IMG/VR virus record: IMGVR_UViG_3300042939_000283
Span: 1-43,249 of that record
Length of the DNA stretch: 43,249 bases
Strand: one strand, 5' to 3'
Source of the DNA: a virus
Shown piece by piece: positions 7,155-15,076 of this stretch. The notes beneath the pieces were generated by a model. That model was not told the DNA's origin. It saw nothing but the letters and a program-made list of their open reading frames with translations, and did not search any database. The translations under genes and the position numbers were made by a program. The number at the start of each line of letters is the position of its first letter. Position 1 is the stretch's first letter.

Positions 7155-7189
7155 CCCACACGAGCCGTTGAAAGCTTGTGTGGGTTTTT
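7155..7189 (+). terminator. Intrinsic terminator after the HTH gene
   Basis: CCCACACGAGC (7155-7165) pairs over 11 bp (one G-U) with GCTTGTGTGGG (7174-7184), followed by TTTTT. It separates the HTH gene from the early operon that follows. Confidence 0.8.
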
Positions 7190-7274
7190 GTTTTGAGACT
7201 CGCCTTCAAATCCCTCATTTGTGGATTTGTTGGAACAACAAGTCGCAGCCGCACGGAGGCTGCACGGAGGTCAC

Positions 7275-7451
7275 ATGCACCTATTGCCACCACTGGCAAC
7301 GGTCCGCGCGTCCGTTGTGTACGTCTGGAAATGCCTTGGTTGCGGAACGGTAAACCGACGCGACCCAAAGCATGTGAGCACAGCAGCAGCCTGCACCGAG
7401 TGCGGTTGCTACTGCCAGAAGGCGAACATGCGGAAAGAGGTGACGCGGTGA
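7275..7451 (+). CDS. Small zinc-ribbon protein
   Basis: I chose ATG 7275 (MHLLPPLATV) because GGAGG is four bases upstream; an ATG at 7221 is in frame. The 58-residue product has two Cys pairs, KCLGCGTVN and CTECGCYC, typical of a zinc ribbon. Its TGA overlaps the GTG of the next gene (GTGA). It is the first gene of the early operon. Function unknown. Confidence 0.65.
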   Translation: MHLLPPLATVRASVVYVWKCLGCGTVNRRDPKHVSTAAACTECGCYCQKANMRKEVTR

Positions 7452-8065
7452 GCGTTTCCACACTTTCCACCGAATCGCTTTCTGCGATGGCTCCAGAGCT
7501 GCTTGCAGAACTCGCAAACGATGCCGCAAAGCAGGCCGAACAGCGAGCGAAGACTACAGCAGAAGCCGCCTTACTGGCTGGCAAGGCACTGGCCGCAGCG
7601 AAAGAACAGATTGCCCACGGTCAGTGGGAAGAATGGCTGGACGCAAACTGGAACTACCATCAGTCGCTAGCCCGCCGATACATGCAGATTTCAAAACGCT
7701 ACAGCGGTAGCGTTTTGGAAAACAGGTCAGTTAGATCGCTGCTGGCTGAAATGTCAGAACCGTCTGACGAAGCGACAGACTTACCAAAGAAGCAGCAGTC
7801 GCTGAACGCTGCTGAATCTTACGACGCACCGATTGAGGTGACTGCTCGGGAACCTGAGACGCCGGAAAAACAGCCGTCAGTGAAGGTGAAGGAATCGAAG
7901 CCAAAGCAGAAGGTGACCTCATTCATTTTGGCCGAACGTCTCGACGAAGACCGCTCGAAAATCATGGAACTGGCTGGTGAATACCTGTCTCACCAGAAGC
8001 TGCAGAGTTTTGTTCAGATGCTGCAGTCGCTTCTCGTGGATATTCAGCAGGAGTCTGCAGAATGA
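7448..8065 (+). CDS. DUF3102-type protein
   Basis: The GTG start at 7448 overlaps the previous stop and has GAGG seven bases upstream, so the longer frame from 7178 is not used. The 205-residue product has the DUF3102 pattern: AEAALLAGKALAAAKEQI then GQWEEWLDANWNYHQSLARR, that is, a helix that carries 'aGe.L..aK' followed by 'g.W..wl'. A Lys/Glu-rich linker and a C-terminal helical region follow. Family members occur in phages and mobile elements as putative DNA-binding or regulatory proteins; the molecular role is not established. Confidence 0.75.
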   Translation: MSVSTLSTESLSAMAPELLAELANDAAKQAEQRAKTTAEAALLAGKALAAAKEQIAHGQWEEWLDANWNYHQSLARRYMQISKRYSGSVLENRSVRSLLAEMSEPSDEATDLPKKQQSLNAAESYDAPIEVTAREPETPEKQPSVKVKESKPKQKVTSFILAERLDEDRSKIMELAGEYLSHQKLQSFVQMLQSLLVDIQQESAE

Positions 8066-8394
8066 ATCAGAAAACACTTTTTGACGTCGGACCTGCAGAA
8101 CCACAACACAAACGGTCACGGGACGTCGACCCCGACACAAGCCACATGGCAGCCGCTCAGGTTGCACCAAAGGTCGGACCATCTCAGTCGGCCATGTTGG
8201 ACACGTTAAAACTGTCGGGCTATCCGATGACAGCAGAGGAAATGGCTGCTGAAAGTCAGTCACGTTGCGGCGGCATTTCTGCAACCTATCGCAAGCGTGT
8301 GCATGAGCTTGTGCGAGACGGTCGGATCGTCAGTTGTGGTGTTCGTGTTTGTCGCATCACTGGCTCAAACGCAACTATTTTCAGGAGGGTCTGA
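8062..8394 (+). CDS. Winged-helix-like protein
   Basis: A 110-residue protein with ATGA overlap to the DUF3102 gene. The region AMLDTLKLSGYPMTAEEMAA, then ATYRKRVHELVRDGRIV, has the helix-turn-helix-wing order of small phage winged-helix proteins. A polar N-terminal tail precedes it. It probably binds DNA, possibly in early control or replication; no specific family assigned. Confidence 0.65.
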   Translation: MNQKTLFDVGPAEPQHKRSRDVDPDTSHMAAAQVAPKVGPSQSAMLDTLKLSGYPMTAEEMAAESQSRCGGISATYRKRVHELVRDGRIVSCGVRVCRITGSNATIFRRV

Positions 8395-8395
8395 C

Positions 8396-8581
8396 ATGCT
8401 TCCGATTATTCTAGCAATCGGCTGCGGTTTTGCTGCAGGCCTCTGCGTAGCAGTCGCAGAACAACGCCGACACATCGACACACTGCGGGCACATTATCAG
8501 CAGGTGATGTCGCATCTGACTGGTGAAGACGACCGCGACGACGACGAGGCAGAGTTTTGGAAATTTAAGAACCGCAATTGA
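8396..8581 (+). CDS. Small membrane protein, 61 aa
   Basis: ATG 8396 follows AGGAGGG by six bases; the longer frame from 8297 is not supported. The N-terminal segment MLPIILAIGCGFAAGLCVAV is a membrane helix or uncleaved signal; the rest is polar and acidic (GEDDRDDDEAEF). Function unknown. Confidence 0.65.
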   Translation: MLPIILAIGCGFAAGLCVAVAEQRRHIDTLRAHYQQVMSHLTGEDDRDDDEAEFWKFKNRN

Positions 8582-8590
8582 TCCAGCACC

Positions 8591-8669
8591 GCTGTCTGGG
8601 TGTGTTACCTAGACAGCACCCTCAGGGCCGGTGGCGGTTTCCGAAGGCTAAAGCCGGCTCTGAGTTTTT
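8591..8669 (+). terminator. Hairpin plus intrinsic terminator inside the early operon
   Basis: Two stacked structures are seen. GCTGTCTGGGT (8591-8601) pairs with ACCTAGACAGC (8607-8617). CTCAGGGCCGG (8621-8631) pairs with CCGGCTCTGAG (8654-8664; one G-U) and is followed by TTTTT. The operon continues beyond it, so it acts as an attenuator or requires antitermination. Confidence 0.7.
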
Positions 8670-8686
8670 ACACAGGAAGTAACACC

Positions 8687-8788
8687 ATGGATGACTTCAT
8701 TCCGATTTTGTGCTCTGTCGCTGGTGCAATCCTCGTGTGGGGATTCACCGCAGAGAACCTGTTCTACAAACGCCGCGACCGAGACTGA
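8687..8788 (+). CDS. Very small membrane protein, 33 aa
   Basis: ATG 8687 (MDDFIPILCSVAGAILVWGF) with AGGAAG upstream encodes one membrane helix and a basic C-terminus (YKRRDRD), giving an N-out or N-in single-pass topology. It follows the terminator hairpin directly. Function unknown. Confidence 0.55.
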   Translation: MDDFIPILCSVAGAILVWGFTAENLFYKRRDRD

Positions 8789-8799
8789 GGACGGAACCC

Positions 8800-9066
8800 A
8801 TGTCAGTGACCGTAGACCAATTGCTTCAACGTCTCGAAGCCGGTGAACAGTGCTCACAGCCTATTCGCCGCACGTCTGCAATGCCGACCGTGGAATTGTG
8901 GAACGCAGAACTGTGCTGGCAGCTTGCAGACGGAACGCCAGTCACAAACTACACCGTCAGCAGGCTGCGCAGACGTGGCCTTGTCGCTGTGTCAGAGGGT
9001 GCCGTGTTTCGATACGTGATGTTAATAAGGGAAACAGAGTCCCTGCCGCTGCATGGAAAGCGGTAG
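8800..9066 (+). CDS. Small HTH-like protein, 88 aa
   Basis: ATG 8800 encodes MSVTVDQLLQRLEAGEQCSQ and ends ESLPLHGKR. The pattern VTNYTVSRLRRRGLVAVSEG resembles the recognition helix and wing of a small winged-helix protein, but no family was assigned. Its 3' end overlaps the left arm of the next terminator (9038-9047). Confidence 0.6.
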   Translation: MSVTVDQLLQRLEAGEQCSQPIRRTSAMPTVELWNAELCWQLADGTPVTNYTVSRLRRRGLVAVSEGAVFRYVMLIRETESLPLHGKR

Positions 9067-9113
9067 AGATCCATCAGCGAGCGTGTACCTCGGGATCTGG
9101 TAGGGACTGTTTT
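9038..9113 (+). terminator. Intrinsic terminator before csrA
   Basis: AGTCCCTGCC (9038-9047) pairs with GGTAGGGACT (9099-9108; G-U/T-G near the loop), followed by a T-rich tail. The loop holds further pairing (GATCC/GGATC). It lies between the gene at 8800-9066 and csrA, so csrA needs readthrough or a promoter nearby. The leader contains several GGA triplets of the kind CsrA proteins bind. Confidence 0.65.
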
Positions 9114-9137
9114 TATTTAGTTTGAAAGGGAGTTCAG

Positions 9138-9332
9138 ATGTTAGTGTTGTCACGGAAGTTGAGCGAGTGCATCCAGATCGGTGATGATATTCGCGTCACT
9201 GTCATGCAGATCAAACCCGGTGTTGTGCGTATCGGGATCGATGCTCCTAAGGATGTGATGATCCGACGCACGGAACTTTCCCCGAAGAGTGGGACTGAGT
9301 CCTGTACGATTGCAGGGCTGCGGACGGCATGA
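9138..9332 (+). CDS. csrA: CsrA/RsmA family RNA-binding regulator
   Basis: A 64-residue protein that aligns along its first 47 residues with CsrA: MLVLSRKLSE, then IGDDIRVTVMQI, then VVRIGIDAPKDVMIRR. The RNA-contact residues Leu4, Arg6 and Arg44 are kept; the Glu that usually follows Arg44 is Thr45. The C-terminal tail is unlike that of host CsrA. CsrA dimers bind GGA motifs in mRNA leaders and block or stabilise messages. The gene's own ribosome binding site (AAAGGGAG) contains GGA, so autoregulation is possible. A phage copy could redirect host translation or time its own early genes. Confidence 0.9.
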   Translation: MLVLSRKLSECIQIGDDIRVTVMQIKPGVVRIGIDAPKDVMIRRTELSPKSGTESCTIAGLRTA

Positions 9333-9398
9333 CGGGGAACAAAGGAATTTTCCCGTCTGTCGGTCGTGCAGGGCTCAGTTTATTGAATAGGTGATTCA

Positions 9399-9638
9399 AT
9401 GGATGGTGTTCCCGCTGGTGCTCAGAAGTCGCGAACGTACTACGTTCATCCGACGCACGGGCCGCGACGTTTGCCGATGCGTTGGGAAACGTTTGGGCCT
9501 GTGCTGACAACACCGAACCCGGCAGCAGTGCGGGCACGGGAGTGGTTGAGAGAGTTTAAATACTGGCAAGACATCGCAGAAATGGACGTCCCACGTTCTG
9601 CGTTTAAGGCATTTTTCAAGGAGCTGGCCCGTGGGTGA
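9399..9638 (+). CDS. Unknown protein, 79 aa
   Basis: ATG 9399 has AGGTG six bases upstream. It is a basic, Pro- and aromatic-rich protein (THGPRRLPMRWETFGPVL, then REWLREFKYWQDIAEMDV). Its stop lies 3' of the GTG of the next gene, so the two overlap by 8 bases and are coupled. No family recognised. Confidence 0.6.
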   Translation: MDGVPAGAQKSRTYYVHPTHGPRRLPMRWETFGPVLTTPNPAAVRAREWLREFKYWQDIAEMDVPRSAFKAFFKELARG

Positions 9639-10605
9639 GTTGATTACAGAGGAGCAGGCGATTCAAGCGGGTATCGCACTGCAGACGGCGATGAATGCAC
9701 TGGCTAACACTGCGGGACTGGTAGAGTCTCACGGTGAAGTTGTTTCCAGCCTGGTTCGCATGCAGTCACTGCGGAGTCTCGATGCGGTTCTTGAAAACAA
9801 ACAGATAGCTGCCCTGGTGCTGTCAGGTGCAAACAGTTCATACGAAGTCGCGGAATCGGACAACTTTAAACTGACTGACGCACAGATCATGCAAGGCGTT
9901 CGCATGGCACTGCATAAGCGGTACTTGCTCAGCGACGAACACGGGCCACATTTCACGGTGTTTGCCGGGAAGAAAGGTGCCGTCAGTGTCACGATCAAGG
10001 AACGCGGGCATCGTTACAAACTCAGCAAGGCCGGTTGCTCTAACATTCAGGTGCATGCCATTTCACGAGGCATCCGGCAGCGTGCGAACAACGCAGCAAA
10101 GTATGAAATCGTTTTCGATGGCAAGGCATCGTGTGTGCTGGATGGCCGCACGATTGAGGTCAACCGCACAGGCGATTTCCCGCTTGTGTTGCCGTGCTAC
10201 GAAAGCGACGGCAGCGACGGACACGAAGCAAAGGCACGAAGGCGGCTGTTGTCATCTCTGTGGTCGGTAGTCGCTGGTGAACCTGCTGAGCAGGATGAGG
10301 AAGATGATGCCGCATCGGTGACGGTTGCACCAGTTAAGACTCTTGAGATGCCTGAAACCGTCATGATTACGAATCAGACCAGCGTTGAAAACGTTTGGGC
10401 AAAAGAACGCCAGTTGCTTAAAAGTGATTCCGCTCGCACCGCATGGGACGCCATCGCTGAAAGCAAATCAGCGGCTGATGTCTCGAAGTCAATGGCCAGA
10501 GCATCGGCAAGCGTGAAGGCTGGAACGATAACCGCTCAGGATTTTCAATCTCTCAACCGGCTAGCGGATTCGCGAATCTCTGAACTTGCGGCAGGTGTCG
10601 CATGA
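9631..10605 (+). CDS. Unknown 324-aa protein, possible recombination/annealing protein
   Basis: The GTG start follows AAGGAG by seven bases. The middle domain (about residues 80-215) runs FKLTDAQIMQGVRMALHKRY, then TIKERGHRYKLSKAGC, and ends with EAKARRRLLSSLWSVVAG. The last block loosely recalls the end of RecT/ERF-type single-strand annealing cores, and the position upstream of a nuclease and a replication gene fits. There is no diagnostic motif and I do not assign it firmly. The C-terminal third is helical and acidic. ATGA overlap to the next gene. Confidence 0.6.
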   Translation: MGELITEEQAIQAGIALQTAMNALANTAGLVESHGEVVSSLVRMQSLRSLDAVLENKQIAALVLSGANSSYEVAESDNFKLTDAQIMQGVRMALHKRYLLSDEHGPHFTVFAGKKGAVSVTIKERGHRYKLSKAGCSNIQVHAISRGIRQRANNAAKYEIVFDGKASCVLDGRTIEVNRTGDFPLVLPCYESDGSDGHEAKARRRLLSSLWSVVAGEPAEQDEEDDAASVTVAPVKTLEMPETVMITNQTSVENVWAKERQLLKSDSARTAWDAIAESKSAADVSKSMARASASVKAGTITAQDFQSLNRLADSRISELAAGVA

Positions 10606-10817
10606 TTCTGGAGTGCCGCTACAAGGACGCTGCGGGCGATTGGCTGACTGTCCAGCTGCACAGCGATGTTGTTCCGAATTCTCGTGCAACGGTGTTTGTA
10701 CAGGAGTCCGGGAAGCCGCTGATTGTGCTACGGGTTATTCGCCAAGTGTTTGAGTCAGGACGGCCAGTGCCGTGGATTCGGTGCTGCAAGATTAACGATG
10801 AGGACGGGGACGAATGA
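10602..10817 (+). CDS. Unknown protein, 71 aa
   Basis: Its ATG overlaps the previous stop, and its own TGA overlaps the next ATG, so it is coupled on both sides. It is a small beta-rich protein (MILECRYKDAAGDWLTVQ, then SRATVFVQESGKPLIVLRV) with an acidic tail (NDEDGDE). No family recognised. Confidence 0.65.
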   Translation: MILECRYKDAAGDWLTVQLHSDVVPNSRATVFVQESGKPLIVLRVIRQVFESGRPVPWIRCCKINDEDGDE

Positions 10818-11971
10818 GTATAGAAACATGCACATGCAGCATTTCTGACACGGTAAACATGCTGCTTAATGAAATAGAGATGATGGACATGCCTCAGAAG
10901 GTGGCGGCAATCAATAACGTGAAACGCAAACTGCACGCGATATCGCCGTTTGCAAATGAGCCAGTTGATTGTGTTGTGTGGATTCCAGCCGAGAACGTAA
11001 CTGCAAACGAATACAACCCTAATAAGGTTGCACCGCCGGAAATGGAATTGCTGGAAGTATCTATCGTAAATGACGGTTACACACAACCAATCGTCACGTG
11101 GGCCAAAGACGACGCGCACGAAGTAGTTGACGGATTTCACAGGTCGCGAGTTGGTAAGGAATCACACCTCGTCGCTCAGCGTATTCAAGGCTATTTGCCA
11201 GTCGTAGAAATTCGCAAAGAACAGCAGGGCAAGAATGATCGCATTGCGTCAACGATTCGCCACAACAGGGCACGAGGAAAGCATCAGGTAGACGCTATGT
11301 CAGAAATTGTGCTCGAACTAAAGAATCGCAATTGGACAAACAAGCGGATCGCCAAAGAACTCGGAATGGATGAGGATGAAATTTTGCGTCTCTGTCAAAT
11401 CACAGGACTGGAACACTTGTTTACAGACCATGATTTTTCGCGAGCGTGGGAAGCGTCTGACAGTTCTCCAACGGATGATTTCACCGAATTGACAGATGAC
11501 ATCACTGATGAAATGCGAGCAGCCGTCAGAACAGCCAATACCTCTGACCCCAACAGGGTGTTTCACACACACGATAAATGGGAGTGCGTCAAAGCTGGTT
11601 TTTATTCCTCGACGGTTGATGGGAAGACTAAGGAACAGTGCCAGCATGAATATGCGGCTTTCCTGTCGGACACCCGGCAATTTTCCGACGCACTGGTAAA
11701 GGTCTTTGAGCAATGGCCGCACTCCTGCGAACACTATCTCACAAACGTAGCCATGAACCGGATTGCATGGCTGGGTCAGGCTGCGATGTGCGTTGCTCGT
11801 GGCATTCCCAGTCAGTTTTGCTCTGGTTTTAACTTGCTCACGATCGAACAGCAGGAAGCTGCAAATCAGACTGCGTTAGAAGCGTTAAACAGTTGGCTGC
11901 AAGCTCGAGGAATGGAAACGCTCGACATGCACTCTGCCCTATCCTATGGCAGACAGGTGGAGATTTACTGA
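10814..11971 (+). CDS. ParB/Srx-fold protein, IbrB-like
   Basis: A 385-residue protein with a ParB-like nucleotide/DNA-binding domain at about residues 50-140: VVWIPAENVTANEYNPNKV, EVSIVNDGYTQPIVTW, then VVDGFHRSRVG, which corresponds to the ParB GERR-type box. A predicted HTH follows (WTNKRIAKELGMDEDEILRL). The C-terminal half is unassigned. The adjacent gene is a PAPS-reductase-family protein; the ordered ParB-like/PAPS-reductase-like pair is that of IbrB-IbrA, known in Escherichia as co-regulators of eib genes. Biochemical activity of this pair is not settled. The TGA overlaps the next ATG by one base. Confidence 0.8.
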   Translation: MSIETCTCSISDTVNMLLNEIEMMDMPQKVAAINNVKRKLHAISPFANEPVDCVVWIPAENVTANEYNPNKVAPPEMELLEVSIVNDGYTQPIVTWAKDDAHEVVDGFHRSRVGKESHLVAQRIQGYLPVVEIRKEQQGKNDRIASTIRHNRARGKHQVDAMSEIVLELKNRNWTNKRIAKELGMDEDEILRLCQITGLEHLFTDHDFSRAWEASDSSPTDDFTELTDDITDEMRAAVRTANTSDPNRVFHTHDKWECVKAGFYSSTVDGKTKEQCQHEYAAFLSDTRQFSDALVKVFEQWPHSCEHYLTNVAMNRIAWLGQAAMCVARGIPSQFCSGFNLLTIEQQEAANQTALEALNSWLQARGMETLDMHSALSYGRQVEIY

Positions 11972-13188
11972 TGACAAAAAAGGTGCAACTACTGACCTCC
12001 GTGTTAGACGAAGCTCGCGAGCGAATCGCGAAGTCCTTTGACATGTTCGAACGGCTGTACATTTCCTTTTCCGGTGGTAAGGACAGTTCTGTTATGTTTC
12101 ATCTAGTAATGGATGAAGCAAAACTACGGAATCGCAAGGTCGGCGTTTTGGTAATAGACCTCGAAGCTCAGTATTCCGATACGATCAAACATATCGAGGA
12201 AATGGTAACCCAGTACGCAGAACACATTGAACTTCACTGGGTGTGCGCTGAAATGTTGCTGAGGAACGCCGTTTCAAACTACCAGCCACGATGGATTTGC
12301 TGGGATGAAGACAAGAAGGATATCTGGGTTCGTGAAAAACCTGCACTGGCTGCAGATCTGAGCCAGTACGATTTCTATGTTCCAAAGATGGAATTCGAAG
12401 AATTCATGGTCATTTTTGGTGAGTGGTACGCACAAGGAAGAAAAACTGGTGCATTCATCGGAATTAGGTCTGACGAGTCATTGCATCGATACCGCGCGAT
12501 CGTTTCACGGAAAGATGGGTTGATGGCCAATGGCCACAAGTGGACAACAAAAGTTGCTCGCTGCCTGTACAACATCTACCCGATATACGACTGGCGTGTT
12601 GAAGATATTTGGGTGTACCACGGAAAGAACCCAGACAAACATCACAATCGTATTTACGACCAAATGACAAAGGCTGGCGTACCTCTCAGCCAGCAACGGT
12701 TGTGTCAGCCATATGGCGATGATCAGCGTAAAGGGTTGTGGCTTTATCACATTCTTGAGCCTCAGACATGGTACAAACTTGTCGTCCGCGTGAACGGTGT
12801 TAATAGCGGAGCGTTGTACATTCAAGAGACCGGAAACATGACCGGGTACAACAAGATCTGCAAACCCGATGGGCACACATGGAAATCATTCTGCAATCTG
12901 CTTTTGCGGACCATGCCTGCAAAAACTCGCGCACATTACGTGGCTCGCTTTCAAAAGTTTATCGCTGGATGGCATCATCGAGGATACACGATTATTCCCG
13001 ATGAAGCCCCGCATGAGCTTGAGGTTAAATGCTGGGCACCATCATGGAGACGAATGTGCAAGGTTCTTTTGCGAAATGATTACTGGTGCAAGGGACTGGG
13101 ACAATCACAGCCATTGTCAGACGCATATCAGACATTTAAGGAATTGCGGGCCAAACGCAAACTAGAAAACCGTTTATCACATGACTGA
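11971..13188 (+). CDS. PAPS-reductase-family protein, IbrA-like (DUF3440 type)
   Basis: A 405-residue protein. The PP-loop is clear: YISFSGGKDSSVMFHLVMDE (SGGKDS at 34-39), the ATP-pyrophosphatase motif of PAPS reductases and related adenylyl-transferring enzymes. Further blocks include RSDESLHRYRAI, KVARCLYNIYPIYDWRVEDI and CKPDGHTWKSFC. IbrA-like proteins share this architecture and are always longer than true PAPS reductases. There is no sulfur-assimilation neighbour, so a metabolic role is unlikely. It is coupled to the ParB-like gene, with which it probably forms one functional unit. ATG 11971 has GGTGGAG upstream. Confidence 0.85.
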   Translation: MTKKVQLLTSVLDEARERIAKSFDMFERLYISFSGGKDSSVMFHLVMDEAKLRNRKVGVLVIDLEAQYSDTIKHIEEMVTQYAEHIELHWVCAEMLLRNAVSNYQPRWICWDEDKKDIWVREKPALAADLSQYDFYVPKMEFEEFMVIFGEWYAQGRKTGAFIGIRSDESLHRYRAIVSRKDGLMANGHKWTTKVARCLYNIYPIYDWRVEDIWVYHGKNPDKHHNRIYDQMTKAGVPLSQQRLCQPYGDDQRKGLWLYHILEPQTWYKLVVRVNGVNSGALYIQETGNMTGYNKICKPDGHTWKSFCNLLLRTMPAKTRAHYVARFQKFIAGWHHRGYTIIPDEAPHELEVKCWAPSWRRMCKVLLRNDYWCKGLGQSQPLSDAYQTFKELRAKRKLENRLSHD

Positions 13189-13387
13189 CCGCTCTGGTTC
13201 AATCGCGACGTGGAATGGCCGCATGTGCGACGTTGTGCGACTTCAAAACATCATTAGAGCGTCTAATGAACACCGAGTGTGCTATGTGATTCGAGTGCAT
13301 GGAGTGGAGCAATGGAAAGCTTTACGGTTAGTAGACGCCGAAGATCTCGTGTTCGTGGTCAGTAAGCACAGGAAAGCCGACGGATGA
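13181..13387 (+). CDS. Unknown protein, 68 aa
   Basis: The ATG overlaps the end of the IbrA-like gene by 8 bases, and the stop overlaps the next ATG. A small protein (WNGRMCDVVRLQNIIRASNE, then VEQWKALRLVDAEDLVFVV) with no recognised family. Confidence 0.6.
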   Translation: MTDRSGSIATWNGRMCDVVRLQNIIRASNEHRVCYVIRVHGVEQWKALRLVDAEDLVFVVSKHRKADG

Positions 13388-13707
13388 TCAAATCCTTCGC
13401 GTTGCACGGTGTCCAGATCCTGAACGCTTTTCACCCCGTTCCAGACGGCTGGAAAGCAGAACACAAGTTTGACGACGTTCGCAGATGGAGATTCGACTTT
13501 GCTTCTGTGTCGCTGCGAATCGCCATCGAGGTTGAGGGTGGAGCATACACACATGGCCGTCACACACGTGGAGCTGGATTCGTTGGCGACATGGAGAAAT
13601 ACAATAGGGCGGTGGTGCTCGGCTGGCGAGTCCTGAGATACACACCGACGCAAATGCAGGACGGAGCGTTCGTACCAGATTTAAAGGAGTTGATAAGTGC
13701 TAAATGA
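13384..13707 (+). CDS. PD-(D/E)XK / VSR-like endonuclease
   Basis: A 107-residue protein of the small VSR/MutH-like phage nuclease type: KFDDVRRWRFDFASVSLRIA supplies the Asp, AIEVEGGAYTHGRHTRGAGF the ExE-GG block, and EKYNRAVVLGWRVLRYTPTQ the last beta strand and helix. Such proteins lie in replication or packaging modules of many phages and are thought to resolve or nick DNA. Its ATG overlaps the preceding stop. Confidence 0.82.
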   Translation: MIKSFALHGVQILNAFHPVPDGWKAEHKFDDVRRWRFDFASVSLRIAIEVEGGAYTHGRHTRGAGFVGDMEKYNRAVVLGWRVLRYTPTQMQDGAFVPDLKELISAK

Positions 13708-14002
13708 TTTCTGCGACGAGGATGAATGGATTGAATGCGAGGTGGTCGTGTCAGTTCCGCGCGAGGATTCTGATCGAGGATACCTCTGGAAAGCACTGGC
13801 GAGAATCTTCCACCGAAACTGTGAGGTTGTCGGTGTAATAGAGACGGCTCACGTGCGGCTTCCTGTGGACATGCTGCCTGTTATTACGCAGGAAGACGCA
13901 CAGAACAAAGTGCGGTCAGAGCTGCGGGCACAGGGCATTCGGCTGAATCACATCGTTTCAGTGCGTCCGACTCAGTTCGAGGCGGGATTTTTTAGGCCGT
14001 AG
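13697..14002 (+). CDS. Unknown acidic protein, 101 aa
   Basis: The GTG start (13697) follows AAAGGAG and overlaps the nuclease gene by 11 bases. A mixed alpha/beta protein (ECEVVVSVPREDSDRGYLWK, then VRSELRAQGIRLNHIVSV) with no recognised family. Confidence 0.6.
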   Translation: MLNDFCDEDEWIECEVVVSVPREDSDRGYLWKALARIFHRNCEVVGVIETAHVRLPVDMLPVITQEDAQNKVRSELRAQGIRLNHIVSVRPTQFEAGFFRP

Positions 14003-14028
14003 GGTTTTCACGTAACACGGATGTTTCG

Positions 14029-14775
14029 ATGGCTGGCGATTGGATCAAACTTCAGTGCACAACACCAGACAAGCCAGAAATTGTAAAGATGGCCGAGCTG
14101 CTGAACATCGATCAGGATGCAGTGCTCGGCAAGTGTGCAAGGTTATGGATTTGGGCTGATAGTCAATCTGTCGATGGTAACGCTCTCAGCGTTACAGATT
14201 CGTTTCTAGACCGTCTCACTTACTGCCCCGGTTTCGCTAAGGCGCTCCGTCAAGTTGGCTGGTTGTCAGGCCGCGAAGGCCTCCTGATGATCCCTAACTT
14301 TGGCCGACACAATGGCCAGACCGCAAAAAACAGGGCACTAACGAACGACCGTGTAAAAAAGAATCGCTCTGAATGTAACGCTACCACCGTTACAGAATCG
14401 TTACCAGAGAAGAGAAGAGAAGAGAAGAATATTGTTTCTAACGAAACAATATCTAAGTCGACTCCGTCGCGAGTGCTATTTGTCGCTCCGTCAATTCAGG
14501 ATGTGATTGACTTCGTACTCGAAAAGCACTTGTGCGTTGACGCGGTCGAGTTCTGCAGTTTTTACGGCTCAAAGAATTGGATGGTCGGTAAAACAAAAAT
14601 GAAAGACTGGAGACTGGCCGCCGTTGGCTGGGACTCCCGAAAACGAAAGGATATGGCAAGTGACAGACAGACACATCTCTCAGCAAACCAGAGGCGTGAG
14701 CAAACAACCGCAAACTCTTTCAACAAACTCCTCAGACAAGCATCAGGAGTACCAGTTTCTCCCGGCGGCGATTGA
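14029..14775 (+). CDS. Phage replication initiator-like protein
   Basis: A 248-residue protein whose first 100 residues match the N-terminal winged-helix domain of phage replication proteins: GDWIKLQCTTPDKPEIVKMA, LLNIDQDAVLGKCARLWIWA, then GREGLLMIPNFGRHNGQTAK. A polar linker and a C-terminal domain (WMVGKTKMKDWRLAAVGW) typical of such proteins follow. It probably binds the phage origin and recruits the host replisome. The next gene is likely its partner. The ribosome binding site is weak (CGGATG). Confidence 0.78.
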   Translation: MAGDWIKLQCTTPDKPEIVKMAELLNIDQDAVLGKCARLWIWADSQSVDGNALSVTDSFLDRLTYCPGFAKALRQVGWLSGREGLLMIPNFGRHNGQTAKNRALTNDRVKKNRSECNATTVTESLPEKRREEKNIVSNETISKSTPSRVLFVAPSIQDVIDFVLEKHLCVDAVEFCSFYGSKNWMVGKTKMKDWRLAAVGWDSRKRKDMASDRQTHLSANQRREQTTANSFNKLLRQASGVPVSPGGD

Positions 14776-14782
14776 TGGTGCG

Positions 14783-15076
14783 ATGTTTGTTGAACCACTG
14801 GCCAGACTCGCCAGCTCAAAACGAACACTGGAACTCACAGACCACCAGACTGACACATGGGCCTCGGCGCTTTCGATTTACAAAGACACACCACAAATCG
14901 TGCACCGTGCAATTTTGCAACTGGCGACATCTGACGATCCTTTTCCTGACCTCGGAAAACTTTTGACGCTGTGTGAACGAATTCGTCGGCAACGCGAAAA
15001 GACTATGACTCAAAGCGGTGATGTGACTTTTGACCGAAAGACTGATTTAGCTGCAGCCTGGGGATTGAAGATATGA
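14783..15076 (+). CDS. Probable replication partner protein
   Basis: Best start is ATG 14783 (MFVEPLARLASSKRTLELTD), giving 97 residues; GTG 14696 is an in-frame alternative and no strong ribosome binding site decides it. The protein is helical (WASALSIYKDTPQIVHRAIL, DLGKLLTLCERIRRQREK). Its position just after a replication initiator suggests a helicase-loader or replication accessory role; no loader motif is visible. ATGA overlap to the next gene. Confidence 0.55.
   Translation: MFVEPLARLASSKRTLELTDHQTDTWASALSIYKDTPQIVHRAILQLATSDDPFPDLGKLLTLCERIRRQREKTMTQSGDVTFDRKTDLAAAWGLKI

Noticed and set aside
14549-14557. GTTCTGCAG as a possible left end of the first cassette
   Set aside because: It matches only the 7-base core, lies inside the replication initiator gene, and lacks an attC arm.
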